From positions 16,788,001 to 16,852,000 of the forward strand of contig JAMPIT010000059.1 of NCBI GenBank assembly GCA_026261815.1: a DNA stretch of 64,000 nt. The letters run 5' to 3'. Origin of the DNA: Monarcha castaneiventris obscurior. Lineage: Eukaryota; Chordata; Aves; Passeriformes; Monarchidae. The position numbers and the translations under genes were made by a program. The notes under the pieces are model-generated. The model saw only the letters and a program-made list of their open reading frames with translations. It made no database searches and had not been told where the DNA came from. Below are positions 12,550 through 24,353 of this stretch, piece by piece (within the stretch, counting starts at the first letter, position 1; each line of letters begins with the position of its first letter).

Positions 12550-12787
12550 ACCTGCTCTTTCTCCATCAACTGTGATGAATAATTCCTGAAATGCGTTCCA
12601 CATAGCACTGCATATGCTGGGGAGTCTTACTATTTCTGTCTCTCAATTATTAGCTCAACAGAACTGAGTTACTGATGCTACTGGATATATTCTCTCTGTT
12701 GGGGAAAAAAAAGAGTGTCCTTTAAAGTTAATAATAATGGGACAGCTATTATGTTGTTGTAAGTCCTGAGTAACACCTGTAAGTTTG

Positions 12788-13266
12788 CAATCATGGAATA
12801 ATAGAACATGTAAGGTTGGAAAAGACCTTTAAGATTATCAAGTCCAGCTGTCAACCTAGCACCACCACCATGTTAACCATTAAATCATGTCCTCAAGTGC
12901 TATATCCCCACATTTTTGAAAAACTCCAGTAATGATGACTTCCACCACTTCCCTTCTCAGTCTGTTCCAATGATTTGCAACCCCTTCCATGAAGACGTTT
13001 CCCTAACATCCAATCTAAACCTCCCCTGCTGCATCTTGAGGCCATTTCCTCTTGTCCTGACACTTGTTACCTAAGAGCAGAAACTGACTCCCACCTCACC
13101 ACAACCTCCTTTCAGGTATTTCCAGAAACTTATCAGGTCTCCTTTGAGCCTCCTTTTCCCCAAGCTAAACAACCCCAGCTCTCTCAGCCACTCGTCATCA
13201 GACTTGTGCTCCAGACCCTTTACCAGCTTCACTGCCCTTCTGTAGAAGCACTTTAGCACCTCTTGT
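12788..13266 (-). mobile_element. CR1 LINE 3' fragment
   Basis: On the minus strand the element ends at about 12790 with the CR1 tail (plus strand: AATCATGGAATAATAGAAC, then AAGGTTGGAAAAGACCTTTAAGATTATCAAGTCC). About 480 bp survive, including the ORF2 C-terminus. It is 5' truncated at about 13265. This copy is less decayed than most others in the window. Confidence 0.9.
13071..13259 (-). pseudogene. CR1 ORF2 C-terminal remnant
   Basis: A 62-codon open frame on the minus strand contains the CR1 ORF2 tail motifs [31 protein letters not shown] and [12 protein letters not shown]. These follow the avian CR1 C-terminus (R-R-A-T-K-L-V...GLE, E-K-R-R-L-R-G-D-L). The methionine at its start is internal to the original protein. 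The fragment has no catalytic domain and no function is expected. Confidence 0.82.
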
Positions 13267-14308
13267 TGTGAGGGGGTGGAACTGAAACAATGACTTGCAG
13301 AAGTACAAATGAGAAAATACTGTGACCTGAAGCTCTAGAATGCCAAATTTCTTTGTATGCAACTATTTGAATGCTTGTTAAAAAAAGCATGTCAAGAAGT
13401 TATAATTGATATCAAAGTGCTGTTTTTCACCTAATTTGTCTCACTTTAGCTATTTACTATGAATGTCTTACCTATGGGTCCTTATACTTAGAAAAAAGAA
13501 TTAGAAATGTGGATAAAAAGCTGCACAGCACTCACATTTTGGGGAAAAAAATACATTCAACCTGCATTTGCTTTAGCTTCTGTGGGACACTGAGACACTT
13601 GTCAAAACCCAACAGGCATACTGAGCTTCAATGATTCATATGATTTAAATTACTTGCTCTGGGGGAAATCAAATGTGCAGGAGACCCCACAGGGTCCCAC
13701 CATCTAATTAAAGGGAGCTTTCTTCTTGATCATCCTCATGTAAATATGTAATAAGCCATCAGACTAGAATCATTCTGTTTACACATCATCTGCCAGTCAG
13801 GAAGATCAATGATGAGAGCAAGCACTTTATATTTATCTGCTGAATATGTTGCAGATCATCTAACAGATTTCTTTATGAAGACTTGGATCTCCATATGCAG
13901 GCTGAGAAGCCTGGAGCAATTCTGAATTCTCTTAAGATACCATTTTGAACAGGGAGATAGATGCTCAAGTTAAAATTCTCTAGGAAGATTAATTTTTGGT
14001 CATATACTCTTTTATTCTGTAGAATTCTTTTTGTTGTAGTCCTGCTTCTTTCCAGAATCCGATAGCATAAAAAGTACTTCTTTATGCACAACCATACATG
14101 TGATAAAGGCTTTATCTTTAGCACTGTATTTTAAACATGATGCTATCAGCACCAGCCATTGAACTAAATGAAAGCAGACCACTCTCCAGCCAAATGAGAT
14201 AAAGCAAATGATTTTACAGTGCTAGGGCAGTAGGATCTGTTCTCAAACAGTGCTGCTGTACAAAAAATTATATTGATTTCATAAGTCAGCAGAACTGTAT
14301 GTGTTAGC
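13267..14308. other. AT-rich DNA, no recognised feature
   Basis: Short unrecognised ORFs only (an 83-codon minus frame at 13873-14124). No repeat family identified. Confidence 0.5.
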
Positions 14309-14450
14309 ATATTTGCCTATGTTTGAAAATTGTGGCTTTAAACTCTTTAGAAAAGAAATAAAATGTTTTTGTAATGTCAGGAAGAAAATAGATCTAATGT
14401 AGAATTTTATCAAGTTTGTATTTTTTATTAATTTCTTATTTTGGGGTAAT
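14309..14450 (+). repeat. Left arm of a diverged inverted repeat
   Basis: This 142-bp segment, from ATATTTGCCTATGTTTGAAA to TTATTTTGGGGTAAT, is matched in inverted orientation by 15758-15896. The strongest blocks are the first 50 bp (GAAAATTGTGGCTTTAA, TTTAGAAAAGAAA), GTCAGGAAG, AGATCTAATGTAGAATTTT and TTTCTTATTTTGGGGTAAT. Overall identity by eye is roughly 75-80 percent with a few indels. Similarity stops abruptly at both ends. The arms could be two copies of a short interspersed repeat, or the termini of one element. Confidence 0.8.
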
Positions 14451-15261
14451 TGCTGTACATAGAGCTACAAACAGCTAATATTCATTTGCTTTTTATTGCT
14501 TCTCCAACTGCCTTCTTATTTCAGTTTATTAGTTAAACTTTATTTCTGATTTTATCACTATCATCAGACTTCAAGCTGGTTTTTGATACTCTTCCCTGCT
14601 TTTTATATTCTCCTTTTTGTATAAACAGGAGTTTTTCTCTTTTCCATAACAGTCAGAATTTTCTCAAAGGCACGGAAAACCAACAAATGAGGCCCCTTTT
14701 GAAGTAACTACAAAGGATTATATGAAGTATGAATGATACTAATTAGATCCTGTAACTTTAAAACAGTTTGAAAATCTGTGAATTTCTAAAGGCAAAGTAA
14801 TCGCCTTTCTTCCTAGTCTGACTTTTAACCTTCAGTGATTAGTCTTTTTTCTCTGTCTGTAACCAAAGAAATAAGTTCAGACGAATAAACACGGTATTTA
14901 GCATTTTTATTGGGGAGAACTGCCAGTTCTTTGATGTACTCTGTTGTTAATTTTTTTGCTTTGGTATTAGAAGATGTGATTCTCACACCAAACCTCTACT
15001 TCTGCTCTCTATATCTTGCTTTGTTTCAGCAGAAAGACACAGCTAAAACACAAAATTGTTTCATTAGTGAAGAAATTTCCTTAAAGGGCATGAGGACCTA
15101 CATTAATATCATCAATAAAACAGGAGGTACACGTACACATTTTTCCTTACAAAACCAAAAGGGTGTTTGTTCTTGTCTTCCTCTGTAAAGCGGAATTCTC
15201 TAACGTACAACAGACAGACCAGACTGTATAAACAAAATTTTCCCTTTAAACAGCTATGCAT

Positions 15262-15558
15262 TTGAGAAGACAACTCAGACCAAGAGATCAAAAGGAAAGG
15301 AAATGGTACAATTTGAAAAAGGGGAAATTTTTGTTAGATATTAGGAAAAAATTCTTTACTGTGAGGGTGGTGAGAAACAGGATTACATTGCCCAGGGAGG
15401 TTGTAGCTGTCCCATCCCTGGCAGTGTTTAAAGACAGGTTGGACAAGGCCTTGAGCAACCTAGTCTGGTGGGAGGTGTCCCTGCCCATGGTGGGGGAATT
15501 TGAGACTAGATTGTCTTTAAAGTCCATTCCAACCCCTAGACATTCTCCAATTCTATGA
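15262..15558 (+). mobile_element. CR1 LINE 3' end fragment
   Basis: The plus strand carries the avian CR1 3' UTR: GATATTAGGAAAAAATTCTT, then TTACTGTGAGGGTGGTGAGA, CCCAGGGAGGTTGTAGCTGT, CCCATCCCTGGCAGTGTTTA, a GGACAAGGCCTTGAGCAACC block, and the tail CCATTCCAACCCCTAGACATTC before ATTCTATGAAC. About 290 bp survive, 5' truncated. It lies between the two inverted-repeat arms, so it may have inserted into that element or arrived independently. The 100-codon ORF spanning it is incidental. Confidence 0.92.
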
Positions 15559-15757
15559 ACTATGTATAATTAATACTTAGATTAAAAATAATGGCACATA
15601 TTGCTTCAGGCTGATTGCTGCACAAAATTGACTGAAGATGAGTCTTGCTGTCTTTTGGTGCCTTTCTACCTATCTTTAGAGACTGATCCAGTTTACAAGA
15701 TCAGTCAGGTGACAGGTATCTAAGGGGAAAAATGCACAGTTGGGACATTCAGGAAAT

Positions 15758-15896
15758 ATTACCCCAAAATAAGAAATATGATATGACCATTTAAAAAATT
15801 CTACATTAGATCTGTTATCTTCCTGACCAATCCCAAAAGCTTATTCTTTCTTTTCTAAATAGCTTAAAGCCACAATTTTCAAACACAGGCAAATAT
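15758..15896 (-). repeat. Right arm of a diverged inverted repeat
   Basis: Reverse complement partner of 14309-14450. It starts ATTACCCCAAAATAAGAAAT and ends AAACACAGGCAAATAT on the plus strand. The gap between arms is about 1.3 kb and includes the CR1 fragment at 15.26-15.56 kb. The flanking bases (TTAGC before the left arm, AAAAT after the right arm) show no target-site duplication. Confidence 0.8.
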
Positions 15897-18800
15897 AAAA
15901 TCTTTCTTCCCTGAATTTCCTTATTGTTCGTTTTTCCCCTTAGGTGCCTGTCCATTCAACTGGATCAGGCTTGGAAGGTCTATGGGAAGGCACCATGACC
16001 CATTGATTCATGCCGATTGCTGCCAAGCATCGATTGAATATAATTACTTTTCTCCTTCAAGTTGGATTGCTGACATATTCCTAACATTTTGCTCACTTCA
16101 TACCACTTCAGAACAATCTGTAGCACCCAAACGCGTGAGCTGAAATACCTTCCAAAATCTGTTTCTAATTCAAGCTGCAGTCAGAAGTGAATGAACAGCA
16201 CAAGAAAGAGCTGCGTTACCACAGCACTTCTCACACCATGTCTGAGCTGAAAAGATGTACAGCCTTCATACAATATCACACCGGATTACTTTTGCAACTC
16301 AAAGTATGGCTGAGTGCATCTGCTAAACATATATAATGTAAATCATATTCTTGATTTCAATGTTAAAGACGTTCTTAGTAGCTCTCTGAATTTCAGATTC
16401 AGAGTCATTAATTTTCTGACTCTCTTAATTCTAGTGTCACTCTCAACTGTGTCTTCATTAGTGGCTTCTTGCTGCTGTGACGTGTTTAGCCAAACTTAAC
16501 TCTGTCTTAGCTCACCTCTTTTGAGCTGGGATCTTCTCATATTACCTATCTGGTTGACTGGGTCAAAGCATCATCATTTTGCCTTTCGTATTCCAGTTCT
16601 CATTTGCTGGTCTGAAGGAGTCTTCTGAAAACCCTGTTTTCCTAGCAGCCTCCTTGTGCACAAATAGTACTGGAGGAAGTTTTACCTCTTCAAATGATTC
16701 CATAGGACACTGACTTGTGCTGAGTCCTATAAACTTCTAATTAACCTTCCTTTCAGAATTTCATTTTATTGTAAGCTTTTTTGATGCCTCCATATTGAAT
16801 CCGGTCTTTTATGCTGCAGATTTGATCCAAGCAAGCCTGATGTTACAACAGGAGCCCGCCAAAGGGCTATGTTTAGGAACAGTATTGAATTATGTGAAAG
16901 AATTTCTCATTAATTCTCTTCAATAACTTATGAAAACTAGCAAAAATCAGAGCAAATATTTCTGGTTTACTTACGATTTCTTCTAGATATAGTTAGCAAC
17001 ATACACAATCATAATTTCTGTATCATGCTCAAAAGCCACACATTTAATCTCCTTGTAACTGTGCTAGCAATGCCAAAAGGGTCATTGGTTCATTCATCCA
17101 TTTCATGCTCATGATGAAGGTGGATGTGATGAGGGGAAAGAAAGAGGGATCCTGCTTGAGACACAGAGGATAAGTTCAGCTTAGCAAAAATTCACTGGAG
17201 GATAGGTATTTGCCTACATTTCCTGAACCGTTAACATAGATTCAAGGCCTAACTGGAGCCACTGAGAAGCACTATAAAAACAACATGTCCTGAAGAAACC
17301 TCAAAATGGAGTTCAATAAATCAGAATGTTGAAGACAAAACCATTAAAGCAATTGAAGCTGTCATTAAGCCATAAAACAATTGACACTAGGCTTAGAACC
17401 TCTTACTATGCATGATTGTTTCCCAAATAACAAAACTAATTTTACACATCATGCTACTGCATTTAAGTCAGTTACTGACTGGTAGATATGAGGAACTGAT
17501 TTAATGTGCACATATTATTTCACAGCTGCTTACTTAAGGGTTTCTTTTATCTTGCTACCAGGTACTGTCAGACAGAATATTGGCTGTGGGTCAGATCCGT
17601 TAGGCCAATTTTCATGGGCCTAATTTAACAAACATTAATTTATAAATGCATTATATTTTTATTTACGGGAACTTAGAATAAATATTTATTTTCAAATTTT
17701 ACAATAACTTTGCCATGGAGGAAAATGAGCAATAATGATTAATGTCACAGAGCATGAAACTTTTAATTGTCATTTCCAGTCTAACTGATTACTATTTTTT
17801 TTAATTGAACTTCAGAGCTCTGAGAGTACAAAAACTCAACTTTGAGCTTACACAGTTTGTTGCAGAAATGGAAGATATATGTCTAGAAAACTTGGTGGAA
17901 TGGTATCTCCTTGTGTAGACACTCTACAAGGACAGAAGATGGTCCCTCACCCAGATAGGGTAGGGTAGGATAGAAATATACACTACAGATGCAGGAAAAA
18001 ATATGACTGCAAGTTTTTTAGTATTATTATTTAATTTAAAGCCCTGCCAACACACTGCTAATCTTTCTAGAATAAATTTGTCCAATGCTCCTATTACTAG
18101 AGGCGATTAATTATACACTGTACAAGCTGCCTCTATAAAATACTGTTGTAGACTTTTTCTAACAAGATAGCTTCCAGCTCCCTCTTACATGTCAAAAGCA
18201 TGAATGAAAGGATCTCCATTACACAGCTGTCACAGATATGGGAATAAATTACTCTTTGCCCTGTGCTGATGTCCCAGCTAGGGGGACAAACATTGAAGAA
18301 ATACTCAATGGTGTGTTGGGGCCACCAACCTGGTTCATCATAGTCATTTCCAGGTGTTGAGGGCAAGCTTGCCTCCCAGTGCAGCTACACCTGTGCAGCT
18401 GTGGGAGTCTGTGAGACAGGATGTGATTGTTTGTTCATGTAGACCTATAAACCAGGTGAAGTCTGACATTCACTGGTCCAGATTATAGGGTCCAACTTTA
18501 GAAGCTCTGAGAGGTCCCTTGATCACCTGCATTTTTGAAAGTCATGACTTTCCCAAAGATTGTACAATAGAGTTTCTGTAACTCTTATGAGAAGATCTGA
18601 CTAAAGCTGTGACTCAGAAGAGTCCTTGTCAGTATAGATTTTCCTGTCTGAGGAAAAGGACAGTGTTGGTTTGTTTTCTATACTGTGTAGAATTTTGATT
18701 GATATGTGTCAAAAGGTAAGTATAATTAATTGATCTAATTTTCAGACTACCTTGAAGGTTCTGTTATGTTATTCTGTGTTAATTACAACATTCAAATGAA

Positions 18801-20360
18801 AGCTGATATCAAACAACAGAAGTTTTATATAATTTAGTTACATTTGCCTTGTAATTTTATTCATGGTTTGAATAATTTTCAGCATATGACTAGCTTTATC
18901 ATTTTAATTGCAGGGAACAAACTGCTGCAGTAGACCAGGAGCTGGCACAGCTAGAGCATTGTCTAATGTTTTGGCCAACAATGCATGACTATTAGTAAAA
19001 CTGAGCTTTCAGAATTCTCTCTCTCTCTTAAATAAGTGTTTATATATATTTGGATATATAAACAGATGTATAAACATATACATGTATATATGTATGCTTA
19101 CATATGCATAAATGACCTATATATACAGTTTTAAATATATACATATATATAATATATATAAGTATAATGCTTTCAAAAAATAAACAATCCTAAATACACT
19201 GAGGACATTTTGTATTTGCAGATGTCATTTGGAAAACTACCAGTAAACATCCAGATGCCTCCTTCAATAATAATTCAGATATTAGTTGCAATGTCTGGCA
19301 AGATTACAAGCTTCAGAGATACTGTGGTTTTACTGGAAAAAATAAGACACATCAAGTAACTTTGTCCTTGCATAATCTATTTGTTTGTCTCTTTAATTTA
19401 GTCTGGCTGTTTCATTCTAGCTAAATCATAAAAATAAATAAATTTGAACTTAACCTTTGTTGAATTTAGTAAGATTTTGGATCTTTATACCTGCCTGGTA
19501 AACACTTTCGTTCATAAGAATTCAAATTGTGAAAAAGCTTAGTTAAAATTTAAGCGATTAAAAATAAATAAATTTTTGAGAAGGCTTGTGTTTGCAGTGT
19601 GTATAGCAGATAAAGACCCTGTGAGACCTCTTAAGTCAGATGGAGTATTTGAGAAGCAGGAAAGAGTCTCAAATCCTCACTGCAGGTGAGATGGGTGCTT
19701 CTAGGTGAGGGTATGAAGGAAGCAGCAGTGAGAGCAGCCATACCTTTGCCACGGCAGTTCTTTCTCACCTTTCACAGGGGAGAAGGGTAGGGAGACTGAC
19801 TGGACCTTCAGCTCCCCTTCCTACTTCCCCACTAGCACCCACTGTTGCAGCAAGAGCATGTTTGCATCAAGCACTCTGCTGTCTCATAGGGGATGGGGAT
19901 GGGCCTGCTGCTGCCAAAAAGTACTTGGCCAAAGTCTGCTGTGGGGGACACAGTGAGAAAGGAGGTGTACGGTAGGGGGAAGCAGCACGCAAAATCTGGG
20001 CCACCACACCGTTCCTAGGGCATACTGCACAAGAGCTTGGCTATAACAGCTCATGGGTTTGCTCAAGGTTGGGAGGACACAAAAGTTATTTAGACCTATG
20101 ACACTTCTCATTTGGCAAGCTAAAACACTCAGGGAGAACTTCAGTCTTTTACAGTTATTTCATTCTGAAATCTCTGTGCCAAGACACTCAATAACTCTTA
20201 GGCAGCACTGTGCTGCAATGTAATGCTCTCCAATATAAAAGAAAAAACAAAGAGGACAGTTAAATAAAATGGGGTTGAAAAGAAACCATGTGGACAATAT
20301 AGTAAGTTTTACTTCAGATTCTTTATTCTTTCAACACTAAACTTAGCAAAATTATTATCC
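15897..20360. other. AT-rich DNA, no gene recognised
   Basis: Contains one long TA-rich microsatellite-like tract (listed separately) and scattered ORFs of 77 codons or fewer. The 77-codon minus frame at 18133-18366 resembles no family I know. No repeat family or RNA gene is apparent. Confidence 0.55.
19041..19165. repeat. TA-rich low-complexity tract
   Basis: About 125 bp of alternating TA/CA/TG steps (TATATATATT, ACATATACATGTATATATG, ATACATATATATAATATATA). The sequence can fold on itself and is likely length-variable. No function inferred. Confidence 0.8.
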
Positions 20361-21200
20361 TTCTGAAAAGCAGTAACAATGCTTAGTAGGAATGGCGCTT
20401 TGCTTTAAACTTGTAGTGATGGGCTGTTTCAACCCCCACTAAGATAGAGTAACTAAGGTTCTTATTAATAGATACACTGAAAATATATAAGGAAAAGATA
20501 GTAAGAGAAAGAAATAAGAGTGGGGAAGCCACAAATAAAAGATTTGATAGATTAATATACAGTCAGGTTCGGGTGCGAAAGTCCAGGTACCTCCCCTGGG
20601 AGGGAAGTTTTACACTGTCTGGTGTGATACTCTAGATCATGCAGAGTCTTTTGCTGGAAGGCCACAGATATGAGTCTGGGGGCACTTTGAGGGTCTTTGA
20701 TGGTTTATAGCCCTTTGTAAGATATGACAGTTGTTTCTCAAGCCTGTGTAATTAAGCCAGTTATGCCTTATCAGAAGAGATAAATACCCTCAGGCCTACG
20801 TGTGCATGCCCCAATACCTCCTGGGGGAAGAGGGAGAGGGCCTTTACAGAAGGGAGGACATTGGCATGATGAAAATCATTATACCACCTCACAGGATCTG
20901 CTTTTTGCCAGCCTTTTCCCTTAGCTGGTTTAAAAACCTGCCTGTTGCTATACAAAGATTGGTTTGTCCTGGTCCTCCTCCAGTGGTGGATGTGCATGGC
21001 CTCTGCCCCTGGACTGTTCTTATGGAGATCAGAGCCTTTGCCACCATGAATCCAAAACATTCTTCTTTGGTTGGGGGTTGCGAACTTGGCCTCAGCAAAG
21101 CACCTGCTGCTTTTGTCAATGGCCAATTGTTTGAATCATTAACCATTAACATTTCAGTCTCTCACATGGGCCAGCCTGCAAAGTCTTGATTCTGAGCCCA
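20361..21200. other. Unassigned GC-richer block, repeat-like, with overlapping ORFs
   Basis: The 3' part (20761-21189) is more GC-rich than its surroundings and contains a 121-codon minus frame (20761-21126) overlapped by a 129-codon plus frame (20800-21189). Neither protein shows a motif I recognise. The adjoining 20420-20760 has patches reminiscent of retroviral LTR or leader sequence (for example TTCGGGTGCGAAAGTCCAGG) but no LTR termini. I read it as a decayed retroelement fragment of unknown family. A non-repetitive explanation is possible. Confidence 0.35.
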
Positions 21201-23409
21201 AAGTTGTTCAAGGAGTTGAAGAAACACTGGATTATGGATTGTTAGCTGCCGATGTTAAAAATAGTCTTGTGAGTGTTTGGGATTTTTTAAGATACTGTAG
21301 AATGGTAATTTTTACATCACATTATGTCCACTAGGAAATTCACCTGCATATTTAGTGCATCTTGTTGATGGTTTTGGTTTTCTGCACTGAAACTTGTAGA
21401 TGAATGTGGAACTGTTTCTTATACAATCAAAAGTCATAGTTCTACAGGAACTTGAACAGTTGTTGGAGTTCCCAAAGGCAAGGAGTATCAGTGACATCAG
21501 AAGGAATACTAAAAGGGTAAAAGTTACACAATGTGGATATGAGAATATTGCTCTGGGAACAAAAGTACTTCATAGGTTTGGGAATGTCACAACTGAACTC
21601 ATCCATGAACCTCAAAAGCAATTTCAAACCAACATTTTTTGACACTTGTATTCCAAAACTTGCATTTAAAAGGAAAAAAATTAAAAGATGTGATTGTCAC
21701 AGATTCTGTATCTCCTAAGGATTTCTACCTAGTGATAGATGTTCAGCCCTTCTGAAAATCAAAAAAATAAGTGATTCCTGGTGGGTGTAAAATTTTTTAT
21801 GGTTTAATTTTGAAACAATGCACAACAGCCTTTGAATTATCAGAAGTCAGCTAAAAGAATCCACTGCCCTTTATCTCAGCCTTTCCTCCCTCTCATTCTA
21901 ATGCTTTGATAAATCAGACTCATTTAGAGACCATAGAGGAAAGTGGAATTCATGAGGACGTCTCTGTATTTACAATCCCACATCTTCACGCCCTGGCAGC
22001 TCAATGCCATTCTTCAGAAATAAGACAGCAAAGAACAGATTGATTTTCTTTTTTTAATTGCATCCCTGCCAAGACCCTATTGGCAGGAAAACAGAGGTAT
22101 GGACTCAGGGTTTTTTAGATGCACTGACACAAGCTTATTTGTCAAAGATCAAATCTCCAGTGAACAGCTTGCCGCAGCTTTTGTTTCCAAGACTTTGATA
22201 ATAACATCAAATTGATGCTGCATTGGTGTGCACTGAGACAGCAAAGAAAATTTCAAAGATATTTGGAAAAGTACAGAAAAGGACAGAAAGAGAAGAGGGA
22301 AGAAAACTGATGTTTTTAAACAGCTTAAAGACAAATGTGTAATACTTTTCAAGATATAGTGCTGAGCAATATGCTTTATCAGGGATAATGCAGAAAAACT
22401 AATTTGAGAACAGCTATACACTTGATTTGTTTCTTCTAAAAGTTTAACTTTTCTACATTCTCTGTAGAATGTCATTTCAAGACATTAATGAAAGGCTTGA
22501 CACTCAGGAATATGGTTAAAAAAAATCACACATTTGTCTGGATTTCAAGCAAGATGTTGTCATCCGTACAAAGGGAAAAATATCTGTCAGCAAGAGTTGT
22601 TTTGGCGGGGATGAATGACTAAGGCCTGTAATTCTTGACAATGTTTTCAATCAGAGGGGAATATTTTTAAGCTTCTTAAGTGTGATTCTGATAGCTAGAG
22701 CATCTAGCTAGTCTTGAGAGCACTAGAAAGCCAAATGCTATGTCCCCTAGCTGCTAGCATTTATGAAATATGTAATTCCTTTCAAATATATTTTATGTCT
22801 CTCCTCTCACTTGCATCTCCTGCCCTTTTAGAAAACAGGGACAACTACCAAGGAAAACTGAAACTCTCCTCTCTGCACTTTCAAAAGTATGTTATAACCA
22901 TTAGGCCATATTTCTAGACCACTTGAATTCCCTCTCATCTACATTGAAATTGTGCTGCTGCTAGTTAACAATACTAATCTCAATGAGTCAGACAAAAGCA
23001 AGCCTGGAAAAACATCATTACTGCTCCCAGCTTCCAGTGAAGACTACTACTGCAATTATGAATCTCTAGCCCTATTATTGTATTCAGCATCTTTGTCAGA
23101 TTTCTATACCTCACTAATACACATAGCACTTAACAGTGAGCAAGAGAGGAGCAGAGGGACTGCAGCCCAGATGTGAAGAGGCAAAGACAATACGGAATCT
23201 CATAGCTCATCCCTTTTTCTGCTTACTCTACACTCCTCCTTTTGTCCAGCTTTCATTCTGCAAGTGCTCCTTGATACACAGTGTGTATCAGAAAATGCTT
23301 ATTTTAGAATCTGTAAGTTAAGATAACAATAATATACCCATCTCTTAGCTAAGGGACTCTCTGTCTCTCTGAAGGAAAGATTTTATACTGCAAATCTAAA
23401 ATTTCCCCC
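21201..23409. other. AT-rich DNA, no recognised feature
   Basis: Several unrecognised ORFs up to 108 codons on both strands (longest 22149-22475 minus) with no domain signatures. No repeat family identified. Confidence 0.5.
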
Positions 23410-23585
23410 TGTATTGGTTTTGCACAGCCAGGTTTCAATAGCGAGATGGTGAGGCTACAGGGATGGCTTCTCTGAGAAGCTGGTAGAAGCTTCCTCCATC
23501 TCCAATAGAGACAATGCCTGCAGGCATTGATCTGTTGCTGTCCAAGGCCAAGCCAAAAGTGATGATAGTAAAGCCTCGGGGGTAA

Positions 23586-23595
23586 TATATTTAAG
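23586..23595 (+). promoter_or_regulatory. TATA-like element of the LTR
   Basis: TATATTTAAG lies about 175 bp after the LTR start, in the place where this family carries its promoter. The GC-rich transcribed section follows. Confidence 0.5.
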
Positions 23596-23739
23596 AAGAA
23601 AGAAAAGTTATTGCGCAGATGCAGTTGCAGCCAGAGAAGAGAGGAGTGAGAACATGTGAGAAGAACAACTCTGCAAGCTCCAAGGTCCGTGCAGAAGCGG
23701 GAGGAGGAGGTGCTGCATGAGGTGTAACTGAGATTACCC

Positions 23740-24130
23740 TGCAGCCTGTGGTGAAGACCATGGTGAGGAAGCTGCAACCTTGCACCCCGTGGGGGTCAGT
23801 GGTGCAGAGATCCATGTGCAGCCCATGGAGGAGCCCCACTCTGGAGCAGGGTTTTAGATGCCTAAAAAATAGCTGTGACCCCGTAGGAAACCTGGACCAG
23901 GATCTTGGCAGGATTTGCAGAACGATGAAGAAAGAAAACCACACTGGAGCAGGTTTCCTGGCAGGAATTTTGACCCCTCTGAGGACCAGCGCTGGAGCTG
24001 CCTCTTCCTGAAGGACTGTACCCCATGGAAAGGCACCCACAACAGAGCTGGTCCTGAAGAACTGTAGCCCGTGGGAAGGACTCACACTGGAGAAGTGGAG
24101 GACTGTCTCCTGTGAGATGGACCCCATGGT
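23740..24130 (+). repeat. Degenerate tandem reiterations inside the LTR
   Basis: Variants of a roughly 40-bp unit recur, built on CTGAAGGACTGTACCCCATG / CCTGAAGAACTGTAGCCCGTG, CCATGGTGAGG, and CACTGGAGCAGG / CACTGGAGAAG. The clearest pair is at 24009-24035 and 24052-24078, offset by about 43 bp. This internal reiteration is a normal trait of the LTR family and explains the long open frames on both strands. Confidence 0.7.
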
Positions 24131-24347
24131 GAGGCAGGTAAAGGACTCCTCTCCCTGAGAAAGAAGGAGAGGCAGAAACTGCCCGTGATGAACTGACCAT
24201 AACCCAATGCCTGTCTCCATACGCCATGCGGTTGGAGGAGTTAGAGAACTGGGAATAAAGTTCAGGCGGGGAAAGAGGGGGAAGTGGGGTGAAGGTGTTA
24301 TTAGGATTTGTTACACTTCTCATGATCCTGGTCTGATTTTGACTGGT

Positions 24348-24353
24348 AATAAA
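24348..24353 (+). promoter_or_regulatory. Polyadenylation signal of the LTR
   Basis: AATAAA within TGGTAATAAATTCAACTC, at the conserved position of this LTR family about 180 bp before its 3' end. Confidence 0.6.

Noticed and set aside
23591..24220. 209-codon ORF on the minus strand, the longest in the window
   Set aside because: It lies wholly inside the solo LTR, antisense to it, and owes its length to the GC-rich reiterated units. The same applies to the 142- and 153-codon frames there.
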